From NCBI GenBank assembly GCA_027077795.1, contig JALWTT010000015.1:124001-188000 (forward strand): a stretch of 64,000 nucleotides of DNA. The letters are read 5' to 3'. Made by a program: the position numbers and the translations under genes. The stretch's first letter is position 1; each line of letters starts with the position of its first letter. Positions 55,376 through 64,000 of the stretch are shown in pieces. The notes beneath the pieces were generated by a model, which saw nothing but the letters and a program-made list of their open reading frames with translations, did not search any database and was not told the origin of the DNA. The DNA comes from Thermotogaceae bacterium (GTDB lineage Bacteria; Thermotogota; Thermotogae; Thermotogales; Thermotogaceae).

Positions 55376-56767
55376 TTACCCCTCCTCGGCATTTCCAAAG
55401 AGCGATAATATCCTATTTTTCACCTCTTCCGCTCTTTTCGACCCATCCGTTATGCTTAGCTCAACATCGAGATTCCCCATTGATTTTCTCACCGCATCCT
55501 CGAGCTCGAGTATCTTTTCTTTTAGGATTATATAGGAGAATTCTTTCTCTTTTGGGAAAACTATCTTTAGCTTGCCAGTGTCAACTTTTATTTCATCTGC
55601 TAAAGAAAGGGCAACGAATACCGCCAAATCGCCTTCATTTCTCAAATACTCCATCAGTCTTTCCAGATCTTCTTTCTCCTTGGATTTCAGAGCTGTTTCA
55701 TCCTTTGAAACATCCTTTTCCTCTGTCTTTACACTTTGAGGTTCACCTTGCTCTGGAATAAAGCCAGCAAGCTTTTGAGCGAGATCAAAGGAGAATGCCA
55801 TGGTGTAAATCTTTTTGTTGTCAAAAAACTTAATCTCTTTAACGGCCCCAAGAAGAGCTTTGGAAATCTGCAGATATTCAATTTTCCCCTTTTCAACCTT
55901 TTCCACAGCTGCTTCTAAGGCTTCTTGGAGTAAAACATCCATTTCTTTTCCAGAGTAGTAAACATCGTCTATCACTTCTTTGAGCTTGCTCATGTTTCCT
56001 TTCAAGATGCTTTCCAAGTATCTATCGACTACATCTGCTCCTATTAGGCCAAGTGCATTTTCAACAGCTTTGACATCCACTTTTCCTCTGGAGAACTTCC
56101 AGACCTGCTCCAGAATCGTGATCGCGTCTCTCATACCCCCCATAGATCTTTTAGCTATGTACATGAGAGCATCCTTTGTTACCTCAATTCTCTCAGTCTT
56201 GCATATCTCCTCCAGCCTTTCAACTATCAGTTCATGTGGAAGATTCCTGAACTCTAGAACTTGACACCTGGAAATTATCGTAGCTGGTACCTTCTCAAGG
56301 TTAGTAGTGGCTAAGATGAATACCACATGTGGCGGAGGTTCCTCCAGGGTTTTTAAAAGTGCATTAAAAGCTTCGCGAGTTAGCATGTGAACCTCGTCTA
56401 TTATGTATATCTTGTATTTCCCTTCGATTGGTCTGAACGATGCACCTTCTTTTATCCTTCTGATCTCATCTATTCCTCTATTTGACGCCGCGTCCAGTTC
56501 CACTACATCCATGAAAGTTCCCTCGTCTATGGCCTTGCAAGCATAGCATTCTCCACAAGGCTCCGCATTCTGGCGTCTTTCACAATTCAGAGCTTTCGCC
56601 AACACCCTAGCGGTTGTCGTTTTTCCCGTACCCCTAGGACCTGAGAATATATAGGCATGGGAGACTTTTCCTTCTTCTATGGCCCTCATCAGGATCTTCT
56701 TTACATGGTCCTGCCCTACTATCTCCGAGAATTTCCTGGGTCTGTATTTTCTATAGAGCGCTTCCAC
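55376..56767 (-). CDS. dnaX: DNA polymerase III subunit gamma/tau
   Basis: The 463-residue AAA+ clamp-loader protein has LYRKYRPRKFSEIVGQDHVK and the Walker A FSGPRGTGKTTTARVLAKAL. It also has zinc cysteines (CERRQNAEPCGECYAC), IIDEVHMLTREAFNALLKTL and the SRC sensor loop. The C-terminal tail after residue 350 is short and charged. I choose GTG 56767 (MEALYRKYRP), which follows AGAGGGTGAT and matches the Thermotoga N-terminus I remember. ATG 56773 and GTG 56776 fall in that ribosome-binding site. I see no obvious slippery run that would make a separate gamma form. Confidence 0.95.
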   Translation of the reverse strand: MEALYRKYRPRKFSEIVGQDHVKKILMRAIEEGKVSHAYIFSGPRGTGKTTTARVLAKALNCERRQNAEPCGECYACKAIDEGTFMDVVELDAASNRGIDEIRRIKEGASFRPIEGKYKIYIIDEVHMLTREAFNALLKTLEEPPPHVVFILATTNLEKVPATIISRCQVLEFRNLPHELIVERLEEICKTERIEVTKDALMYIAKRSMGGMRDAITILEQVWKFSRGKVDVKAVENALGLIGADVVDRYLESILKGNMSKLKEVIDDVYYSGKEMDVLLQEALEAAVEKVEKGKIEYLQISKALLGAVKEIKFFDNKKIYTMAFSFDLAQKLAGFIPEQGEPQSVKTEEKDVSKDETALKSKEKEDLERLMEYLRNEGDLAVFVALSLADEIKVDTGKLKIVFPKEKEFSYIILKEKILELEDAVRKSMGNLDVELSITDGSKRAEEVKNRILSLFGNAEEG

Positions 56768-56786
56768 TTTCATCACCCTCTAAGAT

Positions 56787-56810
56787 GGTATAATCCAAAC
56801 CGATTATACC
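56787..56810. promoter_or_regulatory. Face-to-face divergent promoters in a perfect palindrome
   Basis: GGTATAATC (56787-56795) and GATTATACC (56802-56810) are perfect inverted repeats with a 6-bp spacer. They present TATAAT to both the lytic transglycosylase gene (plus) and dnaX (minus). On the plus strand TGG extends the -10. Predicted starts of each transcript fall within or near the opposite -10 box, so the two promoters would exclude each other. It could also be an operator. Confidence 0.65.
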
Positions 56811-56830
56811 CCAGTTATGGGAGTGGTATC

Positions 56831-57394
56831 GTGAAGAAGTTGTTAACAGTAGGTCTTATAGCGCTAGCTCTAACGGTGAGTACCGAAGAGATCTTCTTCG
56901 GTGGGAAGTTTATCTTGTACTATACCAAAGACTACTATTCATACGAGTGGCTTAAAAACTATGTTACAAAGCTTAGGAATCTTCACAGGCTGGCGACGGA
57001 AGATCGATATGTTCTTGAATTGAAAAAAGCCATCGATACAGCATCTGCTAAGACAGGCCTAGACCCACTTTTGATAATCTCGGTTATAACCGTTGAAAGT
57101 GAATTCAGGAACGTCATAGGCTCTTCAGGAGAACTCGGTTTGATGCAGGTGAAACCAGAAACGGGTGAGTTTATTTCAACGAAGTTCGATCTCCCTGTTC
57201 CAAAAGATTGGAAGGCACTTCTCTGGGATTATAACCTGAACATACTTTATGGATCATGCTACCTGAAATACCTTCTCGATAGATACAGAGATCTGAGGAA
57301 AGCACTCGAGGCGTACAACGGGGGCAGTTATCGAAAAGAGTATGCGGAGAAGATACTCACATTATACGAGGAGCTCAAAGCGGGAACCATCTAA
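56831..57394 (+). CDS. Soluble lytic transglycosylase-like protein (SLT domain)
   Basis: The 187-residue protein has a short hydrophobic N-terminus (LLTVGLIALALTVSTEEIFF), likely a signal anchor or cleavable signal. An SLT fold follows, with ISVITVESEFRN (catalytic Glu), SSGELGLMQVKPET and LEAYNGGSYRKEYAEKI. It would cleave MurNAc-GlcNAc bonds in peptidoglycan, perhaps for insertion of the pilus encoded just downstream. It starts at GTG 56831 after GGGAGTGG and converges on the pilin cluster. Confidence 0.88.
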   Translation: MKKLLTVGLIALALTVSTEEIFFGGKFILYYTKDYYSYEWLKNYVTKLRNLHRLATEDRYVLELKKAIDTASAKTGLDPLLIISVITVESEFRNVIGSSGELGLMQVKPETGEFISTKFDLPVPKDWKALLWDYNLNILYGSCYLKYLLDRYRDLRKALEAYNGGSYRKEYAEKILTLYEELKAGTI

Positions 57395-57395
57395 G

Positions 57396-57773
57396 TTACT
57401 TACAATGTAGAACGGTGAAGCCTAGTAAACTTGGATTAATCCTGATTTCACGTCTCCCCAAAACAGAATGCAACTCCGAGAAGTTCATGGTGATTTGATA
57501 TTCGTCGCAGTTTCCATATTCACTGGACGTGGATTGAACATCTATTCCCATATTTTCAGCAGTTTGCACTATGTCTAAGGGTGCTCCGTTGTCTATGATT
57601 TCCTTTCCCACCTCATATGCCGAACTCAGGTTCACATAGGCTTTTTCAAAAAAAAGCCCGATATTTCTGCTATCCACGTACATCTTGAAAGATTGAAACA
57701 TTATGACAACACTTATAGTGACTAGAATCAAGGATACAAGCACTTCCATCAACGTAAAACCGCTTCTTTTCAT
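57396..57773 (-). CDS. Type IV prepilin-like protein (PilV/GspI type)
   Basis: The 125-residue protein begins MKRSGFTLMEVLVSLILVTI, a class III signal with the peptidase site after Gly5 and Glu at mature position 5. The rest is a small globular domain with two cysteines (GNCDEYQI and LHCK) that may form a disulfide. It is the last of three pilin-like genes, four bases behind the giant one. Confidence 0.85.
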   Translation of the reverse strand: MKRSGFTLMEVLVSLILVTISVVIMFQSFKMYVDSRNIGLFFEKAYVNLSSAYEVGKEIIDNGAPLDIVQTAENMGIDVQSTSSEYGNCDEYQITMNFSELHSVLGRREIRINPSLLGFTVLHCK

Positions 57774-57777
57774 GGGA

Positions 57778-60252
57778 TCACCTCACAAGTATCATTTCAA
57801 ATCCGGTGGTTGTACCTGATCCAGGTACAGTAAACGGTTCATAATCCACAGATTCTATTTTCCCGTTGCATGTGTAAAAGCCCTCCACGGTGAGCCTTTT
57901 ATCGGTTATAAGTGTTACGCTCCTCGGGTTTACTTCCATACCTCGTTTAGCGTAAACACCTCCTAGAAGAACCAGCCTGTTCCTCCAGATTCCACCATCT
58001 GTTACTGCGCCATCCAGACTGACAAATTCTCCTGTTATCTGGTTTTGACCACCAAACCACCAGTTTTTCCATAGGAATCCTATATCATCATTTGAAACGA
58101 CCTCTACATACGTGTTCTCGTCGTTACTTGGATTGCTATCCAGCAAGCTTTCATACGCTTCCTCTATCCTGCTTGGCCAGCTGTTGGAATTGGATGACAA
58201 AAAATAGTATCTAAATGGTGAGTAAATACTGACGGATCCTTTGGATATCAAGAAGAGCCTCCCATAGATAACTTTCGCCTTGGTGAAACCCGCCGAGTTT
58301 TTTCCGATATCCAAGTCTCCTTCCGACAGTAGAACTCCGTTGAACTTGAAACTCTTCGTGACATCTCCACATTGAATCGTGGCGTTATAGGCGGGGCATT
58401 CGCCAGCGGGAACATCGTAATTTATCGAGATATCATATGATCCAGCTTTGGATTTGATCTCCAAGATCATGGGGTTTCCCCCGCCAATTTCAACTATACT
58501 GTCTTCAGGAAAACGAACGCCAACGGGTTTTTCGGAACCCAGTGAGCAAAGCTTGGAGTAGTCTTCCGTCATACTCTCCACCCTGCTGAAATAAACATCG
58601 GAGCTTGGAAATGCATCATTTGTGCTTTCAATAAGCGCAAATTTGTCTTGAGCTTCTTCTATACAACTTTGTATTGGACAAGGAATGTCAATGGGACAGG
58701 GCTGAATGGAATTCAGCACTGATTGGTCTATACGATTCCAACCTTTTTTCAGACACTTTGAACTGATATCAGGCTTCTGTGGAGAAAAAACCTTTTCTTC
58801 GAAACCGTTTCCATCCCAGCAGGAGAGGTTCCCAGTGAGATAGCCTGTGTATGTTTTGCCGTTGATTCTGAAGTTCTGGAGATTGTCCAGTTCATATTCT
58901 TTTACGATGCTACTCTCTCCGGTAACTCTGTATTTGGATTGGTCTACATAAAAATTTCCAAGAACAGTCATGGAATTTAGATCTATACTAGTGTTGTTTA
59001 CCATTGAAACATTAGAGCTCGCACAAAGATGACTTTCACAGGCGAAATTGTTGTTTCCATTTGCCGCTAGTCGTTCAACCTTGATTTTCTCTATTTCAAC
59101 TTTGTTACTGGCATTGGATATGGTAGCGTCATTTGATATCACATCTTTCACTTCCACCTTGGCGGTGTTATCGATATACAACGACCTGGCTACCACACTG
59201 CCTGCCTTTACATGTGAGGTGTAGCCACCCGATATGTCCAAATCGCACGTTTGTATACTGTTGCCAACATCTACGCCGTTGTATATTTTGGAAAGATGTA
59301 TACTGTTAGCTTTCATGCTTTTACCCACATCTATGTGACCCATTTTGCTTATATCTATATTGTATGAAGAGAAATCACCCCCTATTTCTAACTCACCTGA
59401 ATTTGAAAGGCTAACTGAGGACGCGCACAGGTTCCCATTGACCGAGATTTTCGAATTCCAGCCGCTTCCCTGAATATTTTCAGCGTAAAGATTCGATTTA
59501 AAATCAAGGTTTGCACCGGGACTCAGAATCAGGTTTTTCGTGTACACATCTTTGTAGAAAGAAGCCTTGCCAAACCACCCTATAGTTGTCTCTAAGGTGT
59601 CGGCTATCACTTCGTCATGAAACTCAGGATTGTGAGCTTTGATAGAGAGACTCTTTTTACTTGTTATTGGGCCGTAAACTCTTAACTGAGACATCCAAGT
59701 TGTCCCAAGATCGATGTTAACTGGTGAATAGATCGCGTTTGAATGGACTTCAGTCGCTGTAGGAATAGTCTGACTCTTTTCACGACCAAAAGCCCAGCTG
59801 AAAGTGTCACCGAATTTTTCTTCACCCTTCTGTGCCACTGCTGCATACAGTATTCCCACAGGAGTGCTAGCTCTCAGCTTCATTAAGGTTACTTTCCATC
59901 CTTTCCACGAGCCGAAATTGAAAGTTACTGTGGTTTCTCCCTCGCATACTCCGTTCTCCACGACGTCCGCCCAGCCATATCCCACAAAACTGTTTTCCTT
60001 CAGATATGATGTGAAAGCCTCTTTCAGCGATGGGTCACAAGGTGAGTCTAGAGAATAACTTTTGGGATTTTTCACTATGTTGTAAATCATACTTCGAGAG
60101 ATCAATTTCGAATATCTGTAATTTCTCTCATCAACATAGCGTCTCATAAGAGATCTAGACGTGTTGAAGGAGACCCACATGAGGTATCCTGAAACTAGAG
60201 AGACAACCGCTAGAATCAAAACTGCCAAAGTTAATATGAAGCCCTTTTTCAT
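57778..60252 (-). CDS. Very large minor-pilin-like protein (PilX/GspK type) with probable beta-helix domain
   Basis: The 824-residue protein starts MKKGFILTLAVLILAVVSLV. This is a short basic leader with Gly-Phe at the prepilin cleavage site, but without Glu at position 5, as in GspK/PilX tip pilins. An alpha-helical stalk follows. Residues about 170-460 are a run of short beta-strand repeats (for example GELEIGGDFSSYNIDISKMG and HIDVGKSMKANSIHLSKIYN) that suggests a right-handed beta-helix or bactofilin-like solenoid. A cysteine-bearing region and a beta-rich end follow. The start ATG 60252 follows GGAGGCG; the open frame upstream lies in the previous gene. Confidence 0.78.
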   Translation of the reverse strand: MKKGFILTLAVLILAVVSLVSGYLMWVSFNTSRSLMRRYVDERNYRYSKLISRSMIYNIVKNPKSYSLDSPCDPSLKEAFTSYLKENSFVGYGWADVVENGVCEGETTVTFNFGSWKGWKVTLMKLRASTPVGILYAAVAQKGEEKFGDTFSWAFGREKSQTIPTATEVHSNAIYSPVNIDLGTTWMSQLRVYGPITSKKSLSIKAHNPEFHDEVIADTLETTIGWFGKASFYKDVYTKNLILSPGANLDFKSNLYAENIQGSGWNSKISVNGNLCASSVSLSNSGELEIGGDFSSYNIDISKMGHIDVGKSMKANSIHLSKIYNGVDVGNSIQTCDLDISGGYTSHVKAGSVVARSLYIDNTAKVEVKDVISNDATISNASNKVEIEKIKVERLAANGNNNFACESHLCASSNVSMVNNTSIDLNSMTVLGNFYVDQSKYRVTGESSIVKEYELDNLQNFRINGKTYTGYLTGNLSCWDGNGFEEKVFSPQKPDISSKCLKKGWNRIDQSVLNSIQPCPIDIPCPIQSCIEEAQDKFALIESTNDAFPSSDVYFSRVESMTEDYSKLCSLGSEKPVGVRFPEDSIVEIGGGNPMILEIKSKAGSYDISINYDVPAGECPAYNATIQCGDVTKSFKFNGVLLSEGDLDIGKNSAGFTKAKVIYGRLFLISKGSVSIYSPFRYYFLSSNSNSWPSRIEEAYESLLDSNPSNDENTYVEVVSNDDIGFLWKNWWFGGQNQITGEFVSLDGAVTDGGIWRNRLVLLGGVYAKRGMEVNPRSVTLITDKRLTVEGFYTCNGKIESVDYEPFTVPGSGTTTGFEMILVR

Positions 60253-60253
60253 C

Positions 60254-60691
60254 TTATTCGCCTCCAAACAAGAGAGCGTACGTTCTTCTAGGCGTGGACA
60301 CTCGCATAAGCACGAAATGCCCATCTGATTTCTCCATTTCCAAGACTTTGACATTTCGGAGAGATATAGACCCTATGGTAGACCCGTCTATTGAAAAGCT
60401 CAGGCTTTTCCCACCTGATGAAATTTCAAGGCTGGCGCTAGAGTTTCCTTCTGGAAGTACATAACTTCCATTTATTTCATTACCACTCACGACAGTGTGC
60501 TTCATGGCGTTCAAAGCGCTTGATACGAAGAACCTCAATTCCTCGACCTCGCGGAGATAAGGATCCTGTAAGCTGTTTATCCCCGCAAATCCTCTAGTGG
60601 TTGTACCCATTACGTTAAGGAGCAATACAAGGACCCCAGAAAACACGACGAGTGAGAGCAAAACTTCTAGAAGTGTGAAACTATTTTTCAT
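60254..60691 (-). CDS. Type IV prepilin-like protein (PilW/GspJ type)
   Basis: The 145-residue protein begins MKNSFTLLEVLLSLVVFSGV. It has the hydrophobic helix and Glu5 of type IV pilins, but the residue before the cleavage site is Ser instead of Gly. A beta-rich C-domain follows (SFSIDGSTIGSISLRNVKVL). It is the first of the three pilin-like genes. It lies 10 bp downstream of dtd, so it is likely in the same transcript. Confidence 0.83.
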   Translation of the reverse strand: MKNSFTLLEVLLSLVVFSGVLVLLLNVMGTTTRGFAGINSLQDPYLREVEELRFFVSSALNAMKHTVVSGNEINGSYVLPEGNSSASLEISSGGKSLSFSIDGSTIGSISLRNVKVLEMEKSDGHFVLMRVSTPRRTYALLFGGE

Positions 60692-60701
60692 GATCTCACC
60701 T

Positions 60702-61154
60702 TCAGAAGACCTTCTTTGAGTCTATCAATATCGTGACGGGTCCCCAGTTCACTAGATGTACATCCATTTTCGCTCCAAATTCTCCTGTTTTAGTTCTCAG
60801 ATTGTACCTGCTCTTTATGTAATCGACAAACTTTTTGTACATATCTTCACCTTTGTCAGGTGAAGCAGCGTCTGTGAAAGAAGGTCTTCTTCCCTTTCGT
60901 GCATCACCGTACAGTGTGAACTGGGATACCACCAATAAATCTCCTTTGATATCGAGTAAGGATAGGTTCATCTTTCCGTCATCGTCTTCGAATATTCGAA
61001 GATTCACAACCTTATCAGCCACCCATTTCAAATCTTTATCGGAATCATCTTTCCCTATGCCGAGGAGAAGGAGTATCCCCTTTCCTATTTGCCCAACAAC
61101 TTTGTCACCAACTCTTACAGAAGCGCTTTTCACCCTTTGAACAACTGCTCTCAT
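60702..61154 (-). CDS. dtd: D-aminoacyl-tRNA deacylase
   Basis: The 150-residue protein shows [40 protein letters not shown] and the C-terminal [10 protein letters not shown] with the Gly-Pro of the active site. It removes D-amino acids wrongly attached to tRNA. The start ATG 61154 overlaps the stop of the rsh gene. The rsh-dtd pair is common in bacteria. Confidence 0.96.
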   Translation of the reverse strand: MRAVVQRVKSASVRVGDKVVGQIGKGILLLLGIGKDDSDKDLKWVADKVVNLRIFEDDDGKMNLSLLDIKGDLLVVSQFTLYGDARKGRRPSFTDAASPDKGEDMYKKFVDYIKSRYNLRTKTGEFGAKMDVHLVNWGPVTILIDSKKVF

Positions 61155-63301
61155 CCCATCACCCTTTCAACGTCTACAACTTTTTCAGAGGATTTAATTC
61201 CCCTCATGACATCCTCCATCTGTCCTACTCCAGAAACCCTCATCTCTATGATGAAAATCACTGTTCCCCATTCCGTATCCCTTAATTCCACCTTATCTAC
61301 TCTTACACCAAAGCCCTCCATCTTTTCCATAACTTTTCCAATGGCACCCTTGTTCTCCAGCTCGACGGCGATTTTAGCTGTGAACTCCCCTTCGATGTGC
61401 TCTATCCATTCCGCATGGAAGAGTCTGTCTGCTGGAAGCCCTTTTATATTTCTACATCCGATTCTGTGAATAGTTATTCCTCTTTTTCCAACCACAGCAA
61501 CTATTTTATCTCCTGGGATTGGATTGCAACACTTAGCCATCCGCACATCCAGGCCTTCCATACCGTCAATACGAACAATAGGTTTCCTGGGTAATCTCCG
61601 TCTTTTTCTTCGCTTTCCCTTCTTCTTTGTTCCGGTATCTACAAGCACGTTTAGGACGAGCTCCTTGGATATGGTACCTTCGCCAAGCCTTACTAGAAGC
61701 TCTCTTTCGTTCAAACCATTTGTATCTATGAACCTCTTCATTTTGTCAGTCTTGAGTATTTCGTCCATCGATTTTCCCAATCTCTTACTGATTGCTCTGA
61801 GAGTTTCCTTGCCCTTTTCTTCCATCTCTACCACGTACTCTTCCTTGAGGAACTTCCTGATTTTTGCGCGGGTTCTGGGAGACTTAGCATACCTGATCCA
61901 ATCGAGACTAGGACCTTTCGAGTTTCTGTTCACTATGATCTCTATTACATCTCCGTTCTTCAGCTCATAATCTATCGGCACGAGCTTTCCATTAACCTTA
62001 GCTCCAGCAAAATGATGGCCTATTTCCGTGTGGATAGAGTATGCAAAGTCTATGGGTGTAGATCCCTTCGGAAGATGCTTGATTTCACCTTTCGGAGTGA
62101 ATACAAAAACTTCATCAACGACTAGTTCTTTCTTGACATCTGCTATTCCCATTATCCCTTCTGAGAGCTCTTTTTTCCATTCAAGGAGCATTCCTATCCA
62201 TTTCTGCTTTGTCGTCACATCTACATTTTCCTTGTATATCCAATGCGAGATGAGACCATATTCGGCTTCTTGATGCATTCTTTCATCTCTTATTTGTACT
62301 TCAAGGGGCTCACCGAATTGAGTTATGACAGTCGTATGAAGGGATCTGTAGCCGTTCGATTTTGGAGCAGCTATGTAATCCTTGAATCTCCCAGGCATCG
62401 GTTTCCAAAGACTGTGAACAACTCCCAGGCTTGTATAACAAGTTTTCTCATCTCTGACAACTGCTCTTACAGCTATTAAGTCGTATATCTCTTCGAATTT
62501 TTTCCCCTTTGCTTTCATCTTCTTCCATATACTGTAATAATGTTTGTACCTCCCGTCTACCATGGCTGGTATGCCGTGCTCCTCGAGGGCTATTTTCAAC
62601 ATGTTTATGTATTTTTCAGTTTTTTCCGCCCTTTCCCTTTTCTTCTGGGACATCAACTCCTTCATCCTGTAATACTCTTTTGGGTAAAGGGTTTTAAATG
62701 CTAGGTCTTCTAACTCCGCTTGGACAACGTGTATGCCGAGCTTATGAGCTATTGGTGCGTATATTTCAAGTGTCTCCAGGGCTTTGTAGCGCTTCTTTTC
62801 TTCACTTTTCAGATATTTCATTGTTCGCATGTTGTGAAGTCTATCCGCGAGCTTTACAAATATAACCCTCATGTCTTCAGCCATTGCAAAGAGCATCTTT
62901 TGGATGGTTTCCAATTTTTCTCTTGCCTTAGAATTACCAACAGGAGCGTTTATCTTGCTCACTTTTGTGACTCCATCAACTATTCGAGCTATTTCGGAAC
63001 CAAACACCGCCTCTATGTCCTTGATCGTAACTTTTCCTTCGCTGTCCTCAACAGTATCATGAAGAAGAGCTGAAACGAGTGAGTCCGTGTCTACCTTGAG
63101 GGAGGCGAGTATCCTCGCCACTTCTTTGGGATGCTCTATAAACGGCTCACCAGAGGCTCTGAAGTAGCCCTCATGTGCATATTCTGCCATGTCATAAGCC
63201 CTAGCAATCTTATCCACATCGTCATCACTGAATATTCTTTCAGCGATCTTTTCTAATTCTTTTGCAAATGCAATGCCTTTTTCACTTAGCATTGCTCTCA
63301 A
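61151..63301 (-). CDS. RelA/SpoT-family (p)ppGpp synthetase/hydrolase
   Basis: The 716-residue long RSH protein has an HD hydrolase domain ([33 protein letters not shown]) and a synthetase domain ([34 protein letters not shown]). TGS ([20 protein letters not shown]) and a C-terminal ACT domain follow. Both catalytic domains look intact, so it should be bifunctional. I place the start at TTG 63301, five bases after GGGGGTGA; the first residues are MRAMLSEKG. It lies 19 bp after the 3' end of rnpB with no terminator between. Confidence 0.95.
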   Translation of the reverse strand: MRAMLSEKGIAFAKELEKIAERIFSDDDVDKIARAYDMAEYAHEGYFRASGEPFIEHPKEVARILASLKVDTDSLVSALLHDTVEDSEGKVTIKDIEAVFGSEIARIVDGVTKVSKINAPVGNSKAREKLETIQKMLFAMAEDMRVIFVKLADRLHNMRTMKYLKSEEKKRYKALETLEIYAPIAHKLGIHVVQAELEDLAFKTLYPKEYYRMKELMSQKKRERAEKTEKYINMLKIALEEHGIPAMVDGRYKHYYSIWKKMKAKGKKFEEIYDLIAVRAVVRDEKTCYTSLGVVHSLWKPMPGRFKDYIAAPKSNGYRSLHTTVITQFGEPLEVQIRDERMHQEAEYGLISHWIYKENVDVTTKQKWIGMLLEWKKELSEGIMGIADVKKELVVDEVFVFTPKGEIKHLPKGSTPIDFAYSIHTEIGHHFAGAKVNGKLVPIDYELKNGDVIEIIVNRNSKGPSLDWIRYAKSPRTRAKIRKFLKEEYVVEMEEKGKETLRAISKRLGKSMDEILKTDKMKRFIDTNGLNERELLVRLGEGTISKELVLNVLVDTGTKKKGKRRKRRRLPRKPIVRIDGMEGLDVRMAKCCNPIPGDKIVAVVGKRGITIHRIGCRNIKGLPADRLFHAEWIEHIEGEFTAKIAVELENKGAIGKVMEKMEGFGVRVDKVELRDTEWGTVIFIIEMRVSGVGQMEDVMRGIKSSEKVVDVERVMG

Positions 63302-63320
63302 CTTGCTCACCCCCAAAGGC

Positions 63321-63647
63321 GGAGGAGAGCTGTAAGCCGGATTCTGTTCCATGGATCATCAATCTTGAGGATATGTTGCCATATCCCTCAAGCAGGCTAC
63401 CCGGGGATTTGGGCGGAGCCACCCGATCCCCTGCTTGCCCTTGCTCCAGGTGAGGCTTGCCGAGCCGCCGGGTCTCCCCGACGCTGGTGGGCTCTTACCC
63501 CACCTTTCCACCCTTGCCCTTCCGGGCGGTTTGAAGTCTCTATAGCGCTATCCGTGGATCACTCCACCCGGGTGTTACCCGGCACCTTGCCCTACGGAGT
63601 CCGGACTTTCCTCGGCTTTTCAAGGCCGCGACCCATCGCTCTCCTCC
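63321..63647 (-). ncRNA. rnpB: RNase P RNA (bacterial type A)
   Basis: On the minus strand the RNA starts GGAGGAGAGC, which pairs with GCTCTCCTCC at its 3' end as helix P1. Universally conserved segments are present: GAGGAAAGTCCGGACTCC (P4 5' strand), GGTAAGAGCCCACCAGCG and ACAGAATCCGGCTTACAG (P4 3' strand). At about 327 nt it is a little short of the usual length. The 5' 28 nt overlap the end of the alaS-like gene. No -10 box sits at the mature end; TATATT lies some 30 nt upstream, so a processed 5' leader is possible. Confidence 0.96.
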
Positions 63648-64000
63648 ACCAAGACCCCTTCGAGCTCCTGTAATATAATCTCGAGAGGCTTTTCAGTTGC
63701 TATCCTCCCTCTGCTGCTACTACCACCGCCTTTTGAACCAATCAAGGTGTTGATCTTTCTTACAATTGAACCTACGTTCACCGATTTTGATCCTATTTCA
63801 TATCCGTTTTTAGTCTTGACTATCAAGATGATGCCTGGCTCGTCCCCGAGAAATTTGAACAAGTATTTCCCCACTTCCTCGTATCCATTAAAGCTTACTA
63901 TTCTCAAGTCACAGCAACTTTTCGCTTTCTCCAGTAAGTTTGAAGAGATGACCTTGGCATACTCCTCCGCCAATTTATCAAGCTTGGCGGATTTCTCTCT
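63620..64000 (-). CDS. Alanyl-tRNA synthetase-like C-terminal part with DHHA1 domain (cut by window edge)
   Basis: The last 126 codons are visible and the frame is open to the window edge. A charged helix (REKSAKLDKLAEEYAKVISS) leads into a DHHA1 domain with INTLIGSKGGGSSSRGRIAT, the glycine-rich motif found at the C-terminus of AlaRS and related proteins. AlaRS is the most likely identity because of the preceding coiled helix. A free-standing DHHA1 protein cannot be excluded. The stop at 63620 lies 28 nt inside the rnpB gene. Confidence 0.7.
   Translation of the reverse strand, partial: REKSAKLDKLAEEYAKVISSNLLEKAKSCCDLRIVSFNGYEEVGKYLFKFLGDEPGIILIVKTKNGYEIGSKSVNVGSIVRKINTLIGSKGGGSSSRGRIATEKPLEIILQELEGVLVEESDGSRP

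Noticed and set aside
55376-56767. Programmed frameshift in dnaX
   Set aside because: No A7 or A-run slippery heptamer with a following hairpin was seen where the gamma/tau boundary would be expected.

Overview
The window looks like a chromosomal segment of a Thermotogota (Thermotogales-like) bacterium. The evidence is gene content and order. The clusters aspS–STAS–cmk–ispH–S1–der, ffh–rpsP–khpA–rimM–trmD–methyltransferase–rplS and hrcA–grpE–dnaJ are arranged as I remember them from Thermotoga. Several proteins carry sequence quirks I associate with that group: MurC with GTDGKT, MurE with DDPRGEDP, and a TtuA-type tRNA thiolase. The genome is very compact. Neighbouring genes often overlap by 4 nt (ATGA, GTGA, TTGA), GTG and TTG starts are common, and ribosome-binding sites are strong. 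I see no rRNA, CRISPR array, transposase or prophage.

Layout. 0–3 kb (minus): the start of an M16 peptidase, pnp and rpsO, with a structured rpsO leader. 3.2–6.4 kb (plus): a three-gene flavo-iron-sulfur amine/amino-acid dehydrogenase. 6.4–9.6 kb: a hexapeptide acetyltransferase, divergent from a coupled trio (NodB-like deacetylase, ATP-grasp ligase, MobA-like nucleotidyltransferase). 9.7–17.5 kb: a sugar-uptake operon with a ROK regulator, binding protein, two permeases that both carry large insertions, a MalY-type PLP enzyme and a GH20-type hexosaminidase, followed by gene debris. 17.7–18.1 kb: three tRNAs behind a clear promoter. 18.0–26.7 kb: infC (apparent AUC start and an attenuator leader), rpmI, rplT, mrp, aspS, STAS, cmk, ispH, an S1 protein and der. 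26.9–28.7 kb: arcC, a GNAT enzyme and a frameshifted ferredoxin gene. 28.8–32.9 kb: the ffh to rplS operon. 33–34.3 kb: two uncharacterised proteins, one secreted with a duplicated domain.

34.3–45.8 kb (minus): a peptidoglycan operon, phoH–pgpH–ttuA–murE–murF–mraY–murD–ftsW–murG–murC. 45.8–47.7 kb (plus): a small membrane protein, a NUDIX hydrolase that apparently starts at CTG, and ispE. 47.7–49.5 kb (minus): a clostripain-type lipoprotein. 49.7–53.9 kb (plus): hrcA with a CIRCE operator over its ribosome-binding site, grpE, dnaJ and gatB. 54–56.8 kb (minus): dnaX–ybaB–gap, divergent from a lytic transglycosylase. 57.4–63.6 kb (minus): rnpB, a RelA/SpoT homologue, dtd and three minor pilin genes, one encoding an 824-residue protein with a probable beta-helix. 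The window closes with the 3' end of an alaS-like gene whose stop lies inside the 5' part of rnpB.

Most of the window is housekeeping. The least conventional parts are the sugar operon with its domain-expanded permeases, the deacetylase/ATP-grasp/nucleotidyltransferase trio, the giant minor pilin, and several translation-control features (infC leader and AUC start, CTG-started NUDIX gene, CIRCE over the hrcA ribosome-binding site). No single locus proves a wholly new system.
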